NCBI RefSeq assembly: GCF_027887165.1
Contig: NC_077228.1
Coordinates: forward strand, 103,003,362-103,067,361
Reading direction: 5' to 3'
Origin: Monodelphis domestica
Taxonomy: Eukaryota; Chordata; Mammalia; Didelphimorphia; Didelphidae
DNA: 64,000 nucleotides
Part shown: piece by piece, positions 1 to 13,099 of the stretch
Layout: every line of letters begins with the position of its first letter
Position numbering within the stretch: the first letter of the stretch is position 1
The notes under the pieces: generated by a model
Database searches by the model: none
Told to the model about the DNA's origin: nothing
What the model saw: the letters and a program-made list of their open reading frames with translations, nothing else
Made by a program: the position numbers and the translations under genes

Positions 1-200
1 AGAAGCAAGGTGGCTCAGGGGATAGAGAGCCAGTCAGGGCAGGAGGTCCTGAGTTCAAATCAGAACATAAGGACTAAAAAAAATGATCCTAAGCTCAGTG
101 AGGGCAGGGACTGTGTTTCTTTTTCCTAGTTGTATTCTCAGCACTTGGAACAGTGCCTGGCACTCAGGAGAACTTAATAAATGTTTATCTTATTTATTTA

Positions 201-402
201 TTTTTTAAACCTTTACCTTCTGTCTTACAATCAATATTGTGTATTGATTCCAAGGCAGAAGAGCAGCAAGGGCTAGGCAATGGGGGTTAAGTGACTTGCC
301 CAAGGTCACACAACTAGGAAGTGTCCAAGGCCAAATTAGAAACCAGGACCTCCCATCTCTGGACCTAGCTCTCCATCCACTGAGCCATCCAGCTGTCTCC
401 TT
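201..402 (-). mobile_element. tRNA-derived marsupial SINE
   Basis: The reverse of the family's 5' end (pol III box A/B region, gagttcaaat type) is at the right and the gtcttacaatcaatattgtg tail at the left. This is the most frequent repeat of the window (SINE1/WALLSI-like with an RTE-type tail); copies below are called by the same landmarks. Confidence 0.8.
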
Positions 403-735
403 AATAAATGTTTATTGAATTGAATTGTCCCTGACCAATAGGGGCTCTGTAGAGTAACTAGCCTATTCTTGCAAATAGTGGCAAAAGAACACCTGATTGT
501 CTCTCTCTTGCCTTAAGGTTATCTCAGCTTTGAGTCCTCAGAATCAGAAACTTCCCCACATTCCTCTGTTAGTATAGTATTATTATTATTACTCATATTA
601 AGCTCCATTCAATGTTGTGGAAAATGGGTATTTGCTGATTCTGTTAAACAGGGGTCACCCCTTTGCTACCCTTAAATATATGCCTAGAAACTCTCCCAAA
701 TTTACCTGTGAAAATCAGGGAAATAATAATAACTG

Positions 736-1140
736 CTAGCACCTTAAAGTTTGGAATTAACTTTGCAAATAGAATCCTATTTTTATCCTTAAAATGACCC
801 TGGGAAATAGGTGCCTTTTTTATCCTCATTTTACCAAATGAGGAAACTGAGGCAGATAGAGATTAAGCCATTACCTTGTGATATACAGTTAAGTTGAATG
901 TCTGAGGCAGGATTTGAAGTCTTCTTGACTCCAGGTCCATCACTCTATTGACTATGCAGCACAGCTGTCTCAATATGATGGAAAAGGAACTCGATTTAGA
1001 GTCAAGAAACCTAGGTTTAAATCCCCAGTCAAATCATGCTTATTCATTGTGTGACTGTGGGCAAGTCACTTGTACTTTTTGTTTTCTCATCTGCAAAATG
1101 GGAGGATAGGACTAGATGGTGGTCTCCAAGGTCCATCTAA
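736..1140. mobile_element. Two MIR-like SINEs, opposed
   Basis: A minus-strand copy (about 736-972, with aaatgaggaaactgaggc) meets a plus-strand copy (975-1140, with tgtgtgactgtgggcaagtc and tctgcaaaatggg) head to head. Confidence 0.7.
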
Positions 1141-1150
1141 AGGTCACTAA

Positions 1151-1660
1151 AGGGGACAGTAGCTCAGTGGAATGAAAACCAGGCCCAGAGATGGGAAGTC
1201 CAGAGTTCAAATTTGACCTCAGATACCTCCTAACTGTATGACCACGGGCAAGTAATTTATCCCCAATTACTGAACCCTTACAACTCTTCTGCCTCAGAAT
1301 CAATATTGATTCTGAGACAGAAGGTAAGAGCTTAAAAATAAATAAATAAAATAAATAATAATAAATACTATATATAATTATATGAATAAAATAAAAATAA
1401 ATAAAATTATATGAATAATAAAATAAACAAAAAATTAAATAAATAAATACATGTCATTAAAATTCTGTTATGGGAGCAGCTAGGTGGCTCAGTAGCTAGA
1501 GAACCAGGCCAAAAGACAGGAGGTCCTGAGTTCAGATCTAACCTCAGACTTCCTAGATGTGTGACCCTGGGCAAGTCACTTAACTCCAAATTGCCTAGCC
1601 CTTACCACTCTTCTGCCTTAGAACTGATTGATTCTAAGATGGAAGGTAAGGGCTTAGGAA
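1151..1660 (+). mobile_element. Two tRNA-type SINEs
   Basis: Copies at 1151-1335 and 1472-1660 are both plus strand with gagttcaaatt/gagttcagatc box B and a tcagaatcaatattgattc-type tail. The AT-rich run between them (1336-1460) is the expanded A-rich tail of the first. Confidence 0.8.
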
Positions 1661-1666
1661 AAAAGA

Positions 1667-1922
<256 letters not shown>

Positions 1923-2114
1923 GGACTAGATGGTCTCTAAGATCTAACTGATGATCACTAAAATTCTGTGATTTATAATCCTATATATTGCTGACAGCAT
2001 TGGGGTGAAGACTCGGGAGTTTTGGACCCCTCAGTCCCCAGTTTAGCTCCACTTCCGCTACAGTCAGAGCAGGAGGAGGAGGCAAGGCTCACCCACAAAG
2101 GAAACCAGACTTTG

Positions 2115-2188
2115 TTATAAATAGCAAGGAAGAGAAAATAGCTGCGATAAATCACAAACATCCAAGCAGCCTCAGGGGGTATTTTTAG
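2115..2188. promoter_or_regulatory. Two MEF2-like sites in repeat-poor sequence
   Basis: CTATTTATAA (gene strand) at 2115-2124 and CTAAAAATAC at 2179-2188 both fit the MEF2 core CTA(A/T)4TA. They lie 55 bp apart in a block of about 600 bp without interspersed repeats, some 16 kb past the gene's stop. MEF2 drives muscle genes. Enhancer function is an inference from motif content only. Confidence 0.25.
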
Positions 2189-2599
2189 TTTTAAGTGTTA
2201 ATGAGGGTTTAATTAGCCCTCTGTATAATCTCAAAAAGAGGATTTTAAACCACTTTCCTGTCCCCCAAACCCTTTTCAGGTTCAGAAAATTTGGCGAAAG
2301 GTAGACAGCAGAGACAATGACCCTTCTGCAAAGTCATAGATGTTAGAGCAGGAAAGTGACATTAGAGACTCTCCTCCCAAGGATTCTTCAGCTGGGAGGT
2401 GTGGGGATCCAGGGGGAGATTTTGAGGAGTCTCTGAACTTTATAAGGGAAAGAAACGGCATCTTTATTTTCACTGATCTCTAACTGAAATTGAATCTTTC
2501 CTTCCACTCTGAATAGAGGGAAAAAAATTCTGAAAAAGGGATCATGGAATTCTTCAACAGCCTTGCAAAGGAGTCTGTGAAACAAACAAACAAAAAACC

Positions 2600-3060
2600 A
2601 GACTCCTGATCTAACCCCAATTCCCTCATTTTACAGATGAGGAAAGGGAGGCCCCCAAAGGGTGTCTGACTTGTACATGTCCATCAGGTACTTTTTTATT
2701 GACCTAGGACTGATACCCAAGTCCTTTAACTCTCAGTCTAGCTATGTTTCTACTACAGAACACCAAGCCTTGGAGGCAAAAGACTGGCTCTCATCCCATC
2801 CTTTCCTATTCGCTTCTCTCCATTTACCCCTCACCCTGGACAGTCAGGGTCTAGACTCAGTTAAGACCTGAGTTCAAAGACCCTTAACTAGATGTGTGAC
2901 CTTGGAAAAGTCACTTAAGCTCTATCTGCCTCAGTTTCCTAACCTGCAAAAAGAGGATAATAATAGCATCTCAGAGTTGTTGTAAGCTTCCTTGTGAGGA
3001 TGGAGCGAGATATTTGTAAAGCAGTTAGTGTTGTGCTCACCATAAATGCTGGTTTCCTGT
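2600..3060. mobile_element. MIR-like SINE pair
   Basis: A minus fragment at about 2600-2780 has ttttacagatgaggaaaggg. A plus copy at about 2866-3055 has tgtgaccttggaaaagtcac and the stem of the CORE region. A diverged L2-like piece also lies at 4215-4400. Confidence 0.6.
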
Positions 3061-3099
3061 ATCCATGAGAGAGGTGATCAAAGTCACTCTAGTTAGAAG

Positions 3100-4130
3100 G
3101 AAATGGTAATGTGGCAAGTAAAAAAAAAGGAACAAAGGTAAACTGAGGCAAGTTTTCCAGGCAAGATAACAGTTTGTTAACAGTGATTGGTATGACTATT
3201 AGCAAAGGGAGTCACTGGCCACCTAATCAAAACCAGGGACCTGATTTATTAGTTTATTAATTAGTAATAACCAATAAATTGGTCAATGGCCTCTCCCAAT
3301 GACCAAAGACCCCAAGGGAGGGCTGATAAGATCTTTTAAATCTAAGTGTAGCTTCCTTCTGATGGACCTGATGGTACATTATTTGGACCTCCCTGGCAAA
3401 AAGGTAAGACTGACAAACTTTTGAATGAGGAAGGAAGTAATAAGAGTTATCTCAGATCTTCCTTATTAGTTGGGAACCTGAGTAATCCTGGGGTGATAGG
3501 ATTGGGAGGGGGTTGGCATTCAAGTGCTACTGATCACTGGCCATCTCTGACAATTAAGGAATGCTAATTGTTTTATGCCCTCTCTAGTAATCAGAACCTT
3601 CTTTGTTCTTGGCCTTGTCCTTGGAGACTAAATCACCCTGAACTTTGACAAGGAGAGGGAAGGACAAGAGAGCCAGGCAGGTTCTTTGTTTACAGGGTAA
3701 ATGAAGTCATGGTCCCTGGTTAGATTAATTATAGGCAGATGGTGGGGGCTGGAGGGAAGAGAGGAGTGATCACGTTATCCAGCTAGATCTTTTGTTTGGA
3801 CTGGGAGAGTTTGACAAACTGAGGAATAGGATAGATTATAGAGCAATAATGATTATTAAAGTGACACAGCATATATTCATTCCCCTTGTGATTGAGATGA
3901 AAGGGGAATAGGTTGACTCACTCCATCCAGGGACCATGGCAGAATTAATTCAATCATGGTTCTCAAACTGGAAGAAGGGGGAATGGGGAGAGGAGGGAAG
4001 GGTATTAGGACTTTGGAAAAGATTGTTCTGCAATTTATAGTTTCCTTTGGTCCTGAGAGGGCCCTATATTCTGTATATGGTGGCACGGCACTTGAACTCA
4101 GTCTCTGATTCCAAGAACTGACTCTTTAAT
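3100..4130. other. SINE-free 1 kb block, nothing recognised
   Basis: No coding, SINE or LINE signature was identified. It contains AT-rich tracts near 3240-3290 and ordinary unique-looking sequence. It could be a decayed LTR element or unique DNA; I cannot tell. Confidence 0.3.
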
Positions 4131-5539
4131 AAACAAATAAAGCTCTGATCCTGTACTCAGGAAAACCCAAGTTCAAAATGCAGCCTCAGTTACTTACTGA
4201 TTGAGTGACCCTGGGCAAATCAATCAATCAATCAACATTTATGAAGTACTTACTTTGTGCCATGAACTGTACTTAGCCCTGGGGGCACAAAAAGGTGGAA
4301 AACCATACCTGTTCTCACAGAGCTTAACATATAATGAGGGAGATATGTAAACAAATGTATACCAAGCAAGCCATATAAGAGATAATTAAATAAAATAATC
4401 ATAAAATAAAATAAAGCCTTAAAGGTGTATAAATGCTAGCTGTTGCTGTTATAATAACAATAATATACAAAATAATGCTGTATTAGATATGATAATAGTA
4501 ATTATTACTTTATTATTATTATTAAATGGACATTGCTCTTGGTTACTGAGAAAGGAGAAGGGAGAGGATATTCTGGGACCTGCACAGGCTCAGGCTATGC
4601 ATTCCTTCCCTATACTGTACACAGCCAAGTACCATATACCTGGCTCATTGCTGGAAAAGCCTGACTTCTCAGTAAGGGTATCAGGTCCCTCCAGTTCTTA
4701 CATTCAGTGGCTCATTCCCCCATACCCAGGTACTCCAGGAAGAATTTGGTTCTTCTCTAGGGTTTCCCCACAAAAGAGGAGTACAAAAAAACCCCATGAA
4801 TTCTGTATGGAACAGATTTATTCCTACATAGGAAAAGGGAAAACTTAGCACAAATGGTACAACCTCCTGGCTTCCAAACATGACCTTCAAATAGGGAGGA
4901 GTCCTGGTCGAGTCAGAAGAAGCAAAGAGATTACTTATCAAAAGGGGAAAGGATTGATAATGCATGTTGGAGCAGCCAGAGAACTGAGAACATGGGGCTC
5001 AGAGCTTAAGGTTGGGTGGGGGTGGGAGTGGGAGATGGGGTTGGGTAACGGGAATTTAAGTTCACAGACCACAGTGGGTGCTTGGGGATGGTCTGAGGAG
5101 GAGCTGTGGATGAAGGATGAGCAGTCTCTTTCAGGAACAGGTGGAACACAGAAGCAGGATGTTTCAAGATGTTTTGTAGCAATAGTTGACCACAAGGCTG
5201 GTTCAGTCCAGCTTGGGCTGCTTCAGGTAGAATTTGTGATGGATAGTTTAGCAAGGTCAAACAGTAAACACTGGGAAATAGTCTAGGAGTGAGCAAGACT
5301 TTGGCAAAGATGTCTGGGTAATGACCAAGACTTCTGGTTCACTGTAGGCTCCTGATTGGTTCTTTTCTACAAACAAGCTCACTCTGTGTCCAGTGTATCT
5401 GTATGATAAAGGTAAACTTATGCAAAAGAGACATATTAGCTTCACGAGTGTTTTGGCAATACCAGAAAAGAATATTTCTATAATCCAAAAGGGATTCTAA
5501 ATCAAGCCATAAATCTTCATTTTGCTCTGCTTCTTAAAA

Positions 5540-7690
5540 TATATGTAATATATGTATTATATATAAATTCCACATGTAAGTTTCAAATCTTTCCTCCCTG
5601 TCTGAACTTCCTTTTGAACTTCCTTCTGTGTATTAAAAAAAGTTTTGATGATCATATTGGCATCATTATTACTAGTTCCCTCCTTCTTTTCCTCTTTCCA
5701 GTCAATGGAAGTTAAAAAAAAAAAAGGAGAAGAAAAAGGGATAGTCAAGCAAAACAAATTCACATAGTGGCCATACCCCAAAATATATGTCTCTGTATTT
5801 TGTGCTGATCACTTCTCTGTCAGAAGGTGGGTAACTTCATCATTGGTCCTCTGCAGACATGGTAGGTCATAGCTTTGATTAGAATTCTTGCCTTTCAAAG
5901 TTGTTTTTCCTAACCATTTTGTTGTCTTTGTATAATGTTCTTTTAATTTTGCTCTCTTAATTCTGCTTCAAATCCTACCACCCAGGACTCTGAAATCATC
6001 TCTTTCATTTTTCTTTCCATTACATTCATATACCACAATTTGTTCAGTCATTCCCCAAATCGTACTTCCACTTAGATGTTAGCTCTTTTTTTCCCCTTTG
6101 ACTTTTAAGTTGTACCCAAAGATTAGGAAGTTTATTTTGCTTGCTACTATTTCCTCCCTTTTAATCCCTCCTCCAACTCAAATTGTTTCACTGTTGAGTT
6201 TTATTGTATTTCTACACCAAATTATTAGTGTATATGTGTCCATTCAACATTCCTTTGTCTATTTCAAATAAGAATGAGGTAAATATGATTCCTGCTCCCT
6301 CTACTTCTTACTAAATATTTATTACTCTTCTCAAATATCCCAATTATCAGGAACACTAATGTATCAGCTCTTTTGTTTCTCTCTTGTCTTTTCCTGTTCA
6401 AACTGTCAGAACAGAATTAATCTACTCCAAGGACTTCTGTTTTTATTATTTAGTTTCTTCAATAACTTTTGAAGATAATAAATTTCTTATGGGACACTTT
6501 TTTCTTCATTATTAAAATGTTAGCCTACATCATCATAAAGATCCTTACAATTACTCAAATCAAATCACCTTTCTAGGTTTCTCTGGACTCATATTTGTAT
6601 TTCAAAGTTCCTTATTGGCTCTGGTCTTCTCTTCAAATCACCTGGAAATCCTCTGTTCCATTTCTATTTCCACATGTTTCCCAGTCATATCTGTCCCCAA
6701 TTTCCCCTAGGTTCATACTCCACTTTGCAGGATAAGTTATTCTGGGTTATAAGACTATATCTGTTATCTTCTGAAATATTATATTCCAAGATTCCCTATT
6801 ATTTTTAGTTAAAGCTTCCAGGGCTTGTGTGATTCTGATATCTGAACTATGTCTTTCCTTGATGCTCATCTATTTTTTCCATGACATGGAAATACTGGAT
6901 TTTGGCTATCTGACATTCCTAGGATTTTTCCTTTTGAGTTTTGTTTCATTAGGTGATTGTTGGATTTTTTCTATCTTAATTTGCCTTCTGCTTCTAATAG
7001 ATCTAAATATTTTTCATTTATGATGCCTTGAATTATGGTATCTAGGCTTAAAAAAATCTTAGATTTAGAGGGTCCAGTGATTCTTTAATGACCTTTCCTT
7101 GATCTATTTTCTAGGTCAATTGTTTTTGATATTGAACATCTTACATTTTTCTCTTATTTTTTCAATTTTTGATTCTGTTCTAAATACTCTTTGCTGTTTC
7201 ATGAAATCACTGATTTCTATTTGGTCTATTCTAGTTTTCTGGATTCCATTTCTTAGTTAAAATTCACATTTTCTTTTCTTAGCTATTTATTCTTCCAATT
7301 CTTTCCTCTAGACCTTTTATTTCCTCATTTGTTCTATTAATTTGTGTAGTCCTTTTAGAAAATTTTTATTTTCCTTTGAATCTCTTGCTTACAATTGCTA
7401 TGGAATTTGATTTGAGGTAAATTTTTATGCTGTTCAGTATTTCCTTTTATTTACTCAGCTTCTTAAATTGGGGATTAGTGTCAAGGCTGGGCTTTGTCCC
7501 AATGCTGCACTTCTGGGCTATCTGCTTTGTCATACTCTGGGTTCTTGTACTGATCTCTACCTCTCAGGGTTTGGTTCCCCTGGATCTTTGAGGTTCATAG
7601 TGCTGAATATACCTTCTCTAGTATCTTGGGACAAAGTGTTAGGGACTTTGGAACTTCTGGGCCTGAGTTAGGGACACTCTGGTTCAGCAA
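5540..7690 (-). mobile_element. Old L1 LINE remnant with an ORF1-like segment
   Basis: The stretch is AT-rich and SINE-free. Landmarks on the plus strand include tataccacaatttgttcagtc near 6030 (an ORF2-end signature) and, from about 6700 to 7350, the order gataagttattctgggtt, ttgtgtgattctgatatc, gatctattttctaggtcaat and ttcatgaaatcactga. These resemble the antisense of marsupial L1 ORF1. Reading frames are decayed. Internal rearrangement is likely because ORF2-end and ORF1 text lie so close. Confidence 0.5.
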
Positions 7691-8254
7691 ATCTATCTCT
7701 CTGAGTTTGGCAGTAGGTAGAGATAACTGTACATGGTTTGAGGGCTAGATCCCCACTGCCCAAGCCCCCATAACACGTATAATTAATTTCTTCCCCTTAA
7801 AATACTTAAAACAAAGGTTGGGTTTTTCTTTAACAGCAACTAAGAGAATAATGATAACCCATATATAGATATAAAACTCTTCATAGTTTGCAAGTTGTTT
7901 TCCTCTCAATAACAGCATGAAATACATAGCACAAATGGTATTATCTCTATTTTACTGATGGAAAAACCAATGTTGGAGGTAAAGCAGCTTGCCCAAATAG
8001 CAGAGGAGGAAGGGGACTTTCTGTCAAGATGAACACCTCAACAGAAGGCAGATTAAGCAGCTCCCCCACACTAACTTCTGGCAGTTTGACTCTTCTAGCT
8101 ATTTCTTAGAAGAGCCCTTCTCTCTTGCTGCCTCCAGACAGAGAGACTTGAAGACTATGGGATCCTTGTCTCTGATTGGGGGGAAGGGAACTTTTGTGGG
8201 AGAAGGACCTTTCCAATTGTTTGGGAGCTTCTGGCTGACTTTCTCTGTAGTTCA

Positions 8255-8735
8255 GAAAAACCTGGAAAGATTAATATGAACTGATGCAAAGTGAAAGGAG
8301 AAAACCAGGACAACAGTGTATACAGTAACAGAAACATTGTATGATGATCAACTGTGAAGTACTAAACTATGATCAGCAAAATAAGGTTCTGAGGTAAACT
8401 CAAGGGATTCATGACTAAAAAAAATGCTACTCACTGTCAGAGAAGGAACTTTTGGAATCTGATTGCAGATCAAAGTACTCTATCTTTCACTTTCATTTCC
8501 TTCATGACTATTTTATTGCATGCATGATATGCATTTTTCAGTTATGACATTGGGAATATAAAAATATATATTGTAAGAAAGCACTGTATAACCCATATCA
8601 GGCTATTAACTGCTCCAGGGAGGGAAAGGGAGAGAGGAGGGAGAGAATCTGCATTGCAAAGTATTAGAAAACAATTGTCAAAAATTGTTTCCGCATGTAA
8701 TTGAAAAAGATAAAATGTAATTAAAAAGAAAGGAC
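8255..8735 (+). mobile_element. L1 LINE 3' end
   Basis: The text matches the marsupial L1 tail as I know it: aacctggaaagatta, gaactgatgcaaagtgaa, gtatacagtaacag, gatgatcaactgtgaa, and a terminal catgtaattgaaaaag before an A-rich end. It lacks coding sequence and is moderately diverged. Confidence 0.8.
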
Positions 8736-9747
8736 TACGTAAGTCAGGAGCTACTTTTATCACTACCTGGAGGATAATCATAATTCTTACCTCACTCACC
8801 ACCAGTGAGAGCTAGAGTCTGTAGCCTTCTGTATATGCTTTCATTTCCAGTTAAGCAGCCAATCTAAAGGCTTTTCTTCACCATGAAGGTTGGGAAGAAG
8901 TCATAAATTATTTTAGCATTTTCCAAATCAGGGACAGGACACCATTATTATGTATCATCAAATCCTTTCAGAAACAAACCCACAAAATCCTTCTCATGTG
9001 TTGGCAGTGGGCAGTCTCTCGGGAAAATTCTGAAGTGGCTCCTCTTTGGTCAGGCCCCAAGTATGCAGAATCTTGGACTAATGGAAGAACAGAAGGGGTA
9101 CTTACTAGCTGGGTTGTGTATGTGTGTGACCTTATTCCAAAGTAGAAGAAGGGGAAAAAAGAGATGGAGTTGGGGGAGGGGCGGTTTTGAGAGTTCATCT
9201 TCTTCCTGCCTTGTATAGTTTTTGTAACCCTCAGTCTCACCCCAATCTCCTTGAAAGAGTTCTTCTGACTAGGACAAAAGAGGTCCCTTTTTTACTTCCT
9301 GCCTACCCCCACTATTCTCCAGGGACTAACCAGGAACCCTGTAATGACCCCTACCCTGGTTAACCAGAGGTGACAGGAAAGAGCTACAGGTCTTTCAGAC
9401 TCTTCCCACAACCCCCATTGGGATGCTTTGCTGCTGGGGAGAAAGTTCCAGTGTTTTTGCTCTCTGCAGCCTCCAGCCTTGGCCACCTGTTCCAGAGGCT
9501 GGGAAACCAGGAAAGAGGGCCCCTTTGTTTAACTCAGATTTTGACATGGTCCCTGGGAACTGAGAGGGTGTGTATGGGGTCTTGTTAACCCTTTAGGCTG
9601 ACCAGATGGTAAAGAGATTGACTATGGTGAACATATGCCTGGGAATCTTTGAGATAACCTCCAATAAACAATTAGGAAAAACTATCCAATTTCCTCTCCT
9701 ACCAATTGTGTAAGGAATAGGAGTTGAGAAGGGCATTGGTTCTTCTT

Positions 9748-10305
9748 TTTTTTAAACCTTTTTCTTCCATCTTAGAATCAATACTATATATTGGTTCCAA
9801 GGCAGAAGAGGGGTAAGGGCTAGGCAATAGGGATTAAATAATTTGCCTAGGGTCACCCAGCTAGGAAGTATTTGAGGCCAGCTTTGAACCCATTATCTCC
9901 CTCTCTGGGCCTGACTTGCTGTTCACTGAGTTACCTAGCTGCCTCCAGTTCTTGGGATTACTATAGCAACATGCCTAGCAACTCCAGATTGACTGTCTCT
10001 GGTATAATTCCTCTATATCAAGATGGAGGCGGGGGTAAGATGGACAGATACTTACCTTAGCTTGTTGTTATTCAGTTGTTTCTGTCATGCCTGACTCTAT
10101 GTGACCCCATTTAGGGTTTTCTTGCCAGAGATACTGGAGTGGTTGGCCATTTCCTTCTCCAGCTCATTTTACAGATGAGGAAACTGAGGCAACCAGGGTG
10201 AACTGACTTGCTCAGAGTCACACATTTAGTAAGTGTATGGGGCTGTTCTTGACTCTTCTTGCCTCCAGGCCTGCACTTTATCCACTGTGCCACCTAGTTG
10301 CTCCT
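9748..10305 (-). mobile_element. tRNA-type SINE and CORE-type SINE
   Basis: 9748-9947 is a minus-strand tRNA-type copy. 10063-10305 is a minus-strand copy of the second family (ttcagttgtttctgtcatgc, acagatgaggaaactgaggc), about 115 bp from the first. Confidence 0.8.
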
Positions 10306-11149
10306 TATCTTGGTTATTACTTAGAGCTCTTAGCACCCACTTAACATCAGAACAACATGAAACCACTTCACCCAATCTCTTCAGGGACAGGTGATCTGGT
10401 TCTGCTCCTTGTAACCAAAGCTATCAACTTCAAAGCTGGAGATGCCAGGTTTCAGCCCTCACTCAGCTGCATGTTAAAGATGGGGGCAGGGGAAGTAATC
10501 TGAGTCTGCCCAACTGAAGGGGCTACGTCTGGGGACAGAAAAAGGGGAAACCTTACATCTGGAGAGAGCTCTCTCCATCTTAAAGAAACATGTAACTGTG
10601 AGGTCTCACTATCAGAAAAAAAAGCCACAGTGAAAAAAGAAAGTGCTGGAGGTATAAATAGAGATACAGAAAGATAAAAAGAAGAGCATAGAGAAGGGAA
10701 GAGCAAACAATGGTGAGAGAGAGATGCAGAGGATTGTTAGAGGAAGAGAGGAAACTGAAGATTGGAAAGACATCAAAGAGTTCTCTTTAGTTTTACAAAA
10801 TGTTTCCCCCCACAACTCAGTGAGGGAAAATCATTATTTTACAGATGAGGAAACTAATCCTCAGAGAAGTTTAAATTGCCAAAGTCAAGTTCATGGTCAT
10901 CCAGCTCAGGATTGAGCTCAGATCTTCTGACTCCAGATTCCAGGGATCTTTCCATGCCTCCCATTGAGTCTCATCATTTTCCTGATCCACAAAGCTAGAA
11001 GTGGCCTTTCCCTCACCTGATTTCTTGGCACTCTAATAAGCTCATGTTCTAATTTTATATTTATTGAAGTGCATATCTTATTTCTCCTGCCAGATTTCAA
11101 ACTTCCTGAGGTAGGGATCTTGCCCTATACCTAGTATGGTGTGCAACAG

Positions 11150-11760
11150 CCACTCATGCCATTCTTTATTAAACTCTTAGGAGCCAGGAACTGTCCTGAG
11201 TACTGAAAATACAAGGAAAGCCCTAAACAATGTCCCTGCCTTCAAGGAGCTTACATTTTACTTGGGGAAACAACATGCAGAAACTGAATAAGATATATAG
11301 TGCAAGTGGAAGGCACTAGCCATAGAAATCAGGAAATGCCTGCAGAAGACTGATCTTCTACTCTATCTCTAAGGAAGTCAGGAAATTTAGAAGAGGGAGA
11401 GTCTTCCAGGGATAGGGAACAGGCAATCAATGAAAAGGCAGGGAGTTTGGGAGATGAATCCCCCCAGAAGAGGAACAACAAGGAGGCGGGTGTCTCTTCA
11501 TGGCTGGGGAAGTTTAAGACCCCAAAGGTGGGAAGGGAGGAGGTTGGAAAGGGCTTTAGAAATAAAATAGAGGATTTTTTATCAGTGATCTCTGGGGTAA
11601 TAGGAAGCCACAGGAGTGTATTGATTAGGGACTGCGTATGTACATTTATATGATGTTTATATGTATGTCTCTGACATGGGAAGAACCGGACTTTGGAGAA
11701 GTCACCTTGGCAGCCAAGTTGAAGCTGGAATGTAATGGGGGACAGACCTGAGGCAGGAAG
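11150..11760 (+). mobile_element. L2-type LINE remnant
   Basis: Characteristic order: ttattaaactcttaggagcc, ccctgccttcaaggagctta, then gcaggcaatcaatgaaaagg-like and aacaacaaggaggcgggtgt. These are mammalian L2 3'-region phrases. It is heavily diverged, as expected for an ancient element. Confidence 0.6.
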
Positions 11761-12099
11761 ACCAGTCCAAAAGCTATAGCTTTGCCATAGTTGATTGTGA
11801 GGAAGGGAAGTCCTGCACCAATGTGTGAGTGGAGAGGAGATTTATTTAAGAGATGTTATGAAGATAGAAGGGAAAAAGACACATTCTGCACAGAGTAAAT
11901 TTTTAATGATGTTTTTTGAACGAATAAGAAGGCAGCAAGGAAGGATCGAGAGGGGAAAGAGGAAAGAAGAATCGAATGAAGGGGAAGCTTTTGTCTGGCT
12001 GAGCGCCCCCTTGGCCCCACAAAAGAACCACCAGATTGTCTTCCTGTGAGCTCCCGCCCCCTCCCCCATTGCCTCTGGGGACCCTCTCACTCCCGGGCT

Positions 12100-12330
12100 G
12101 CTGGAGCCCAGATGTTGCCCAACACAAGCCACTTCCCTTTGATTAAGTTAACAAATAAACACCCAGCCCAGCCCAATCCAGCCCGGTCTGGGAACTATTG
12201 ATTTTCAGTCTCGAGGGATGCATCATTTCTCTGTATTTTAATAGATATTCATTCCAGCCAGACCCTGCCTAGCAGAGTGCTGGCAGGGAGACTAATGAGC
12301 ATTTAACACTTTGAAAATAAAGAGAACTAG
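12100..12330. other. Repeat-poor block with muscle-type motifs
   Basis: It contains an M-CAT motif CATTCC near 12250, an adjacent AT-rich tattttaatagatatt, and gttaacaaataaacac (forkhead-like) near 12147. There is no open frame and no repeat signature. Regulatory function is speculative. Confidence 0.2.
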
Positions 12331-12484
12331 GCAAGGGATTGGAGATGCAGGAAGAGGTGGTGGCTAGGAGGGGGAAAACTGCCTGAGATGCACCGCCCAC
12401 CTGCTAACTGTCAGAAACTCCCACGGACTGGCTGGATCAGGAATTACTTCTTGCTCTGGACCTATGATTTCATTGGCATGATAA

Positions 12485-12905
12485 CAATAACAACCTCCAT
12501 TCGTATATCCCTTACTGTGTGCTGGGCACTGTGCTAAGCACTAAACAATTACATCTCATTGGATCCTCACAACAATCCTGGAAGGTAAGTGCTCTTATTA
12601 TCCCCATATTACAGATGGGAGGGAAGTAGAGTGACTTGCCCAAGGTCACCCAGCTAGGGAACTTTTGAGGCTGGATTTGAACTCTATTATTCAATGACTA
12701 CAAAGTATAAGATTTGTTTGGTGCGGAAACTTCTTCTACCAATGTAGCTTAGTAATTGCTCTTCAATGAATAGTCCTGGGAGCACTGAGAATGTGAGGGA
12801 CTCAGCTGTTGTCACACAGACAGTACAGTTATGTATCCAAGGTGAGATCTGAACCCAGGTCTTCACTCCAAGGCCAGTTCCCTATCCATTCTGCCAGGCT
12901 GCCTT
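12485..12905 (-). mobile_element. MIR-like SINEs
   Basis: 12485-12690 has cttactgtgtgctgggcact, cctcacaacaatcctggaag and cccaaggtcacccagctagg. A second worn copy follows at about 12770-12905. Confidence 0.75.
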
Positions 12906-13099
12906 TCCTAAGAGAATTCTTTTAAAGGTAAGGCAATGGCTAAACTCCATATGAGTGTATCAGGTTTTGGGGGGTGGTGGAGGGAAGGTGTGGATGATTA
13001 GATCATGCTGGAATAGTTGACAACATTTCAAAACTGGGTCTTGGGTAGAATTGTAAGGGTTGAAGGAAATCAGAACAAAATTGTGGAATTTCAGCATTA

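Noticed and set aside
11950-12200. Promoter or first exon of the neighbouring gene
   Set aside because: Somewhat GC-rich but not CpG-dense, with no splice-flanked coding start; nothing identifies KIF21B or any other gene.
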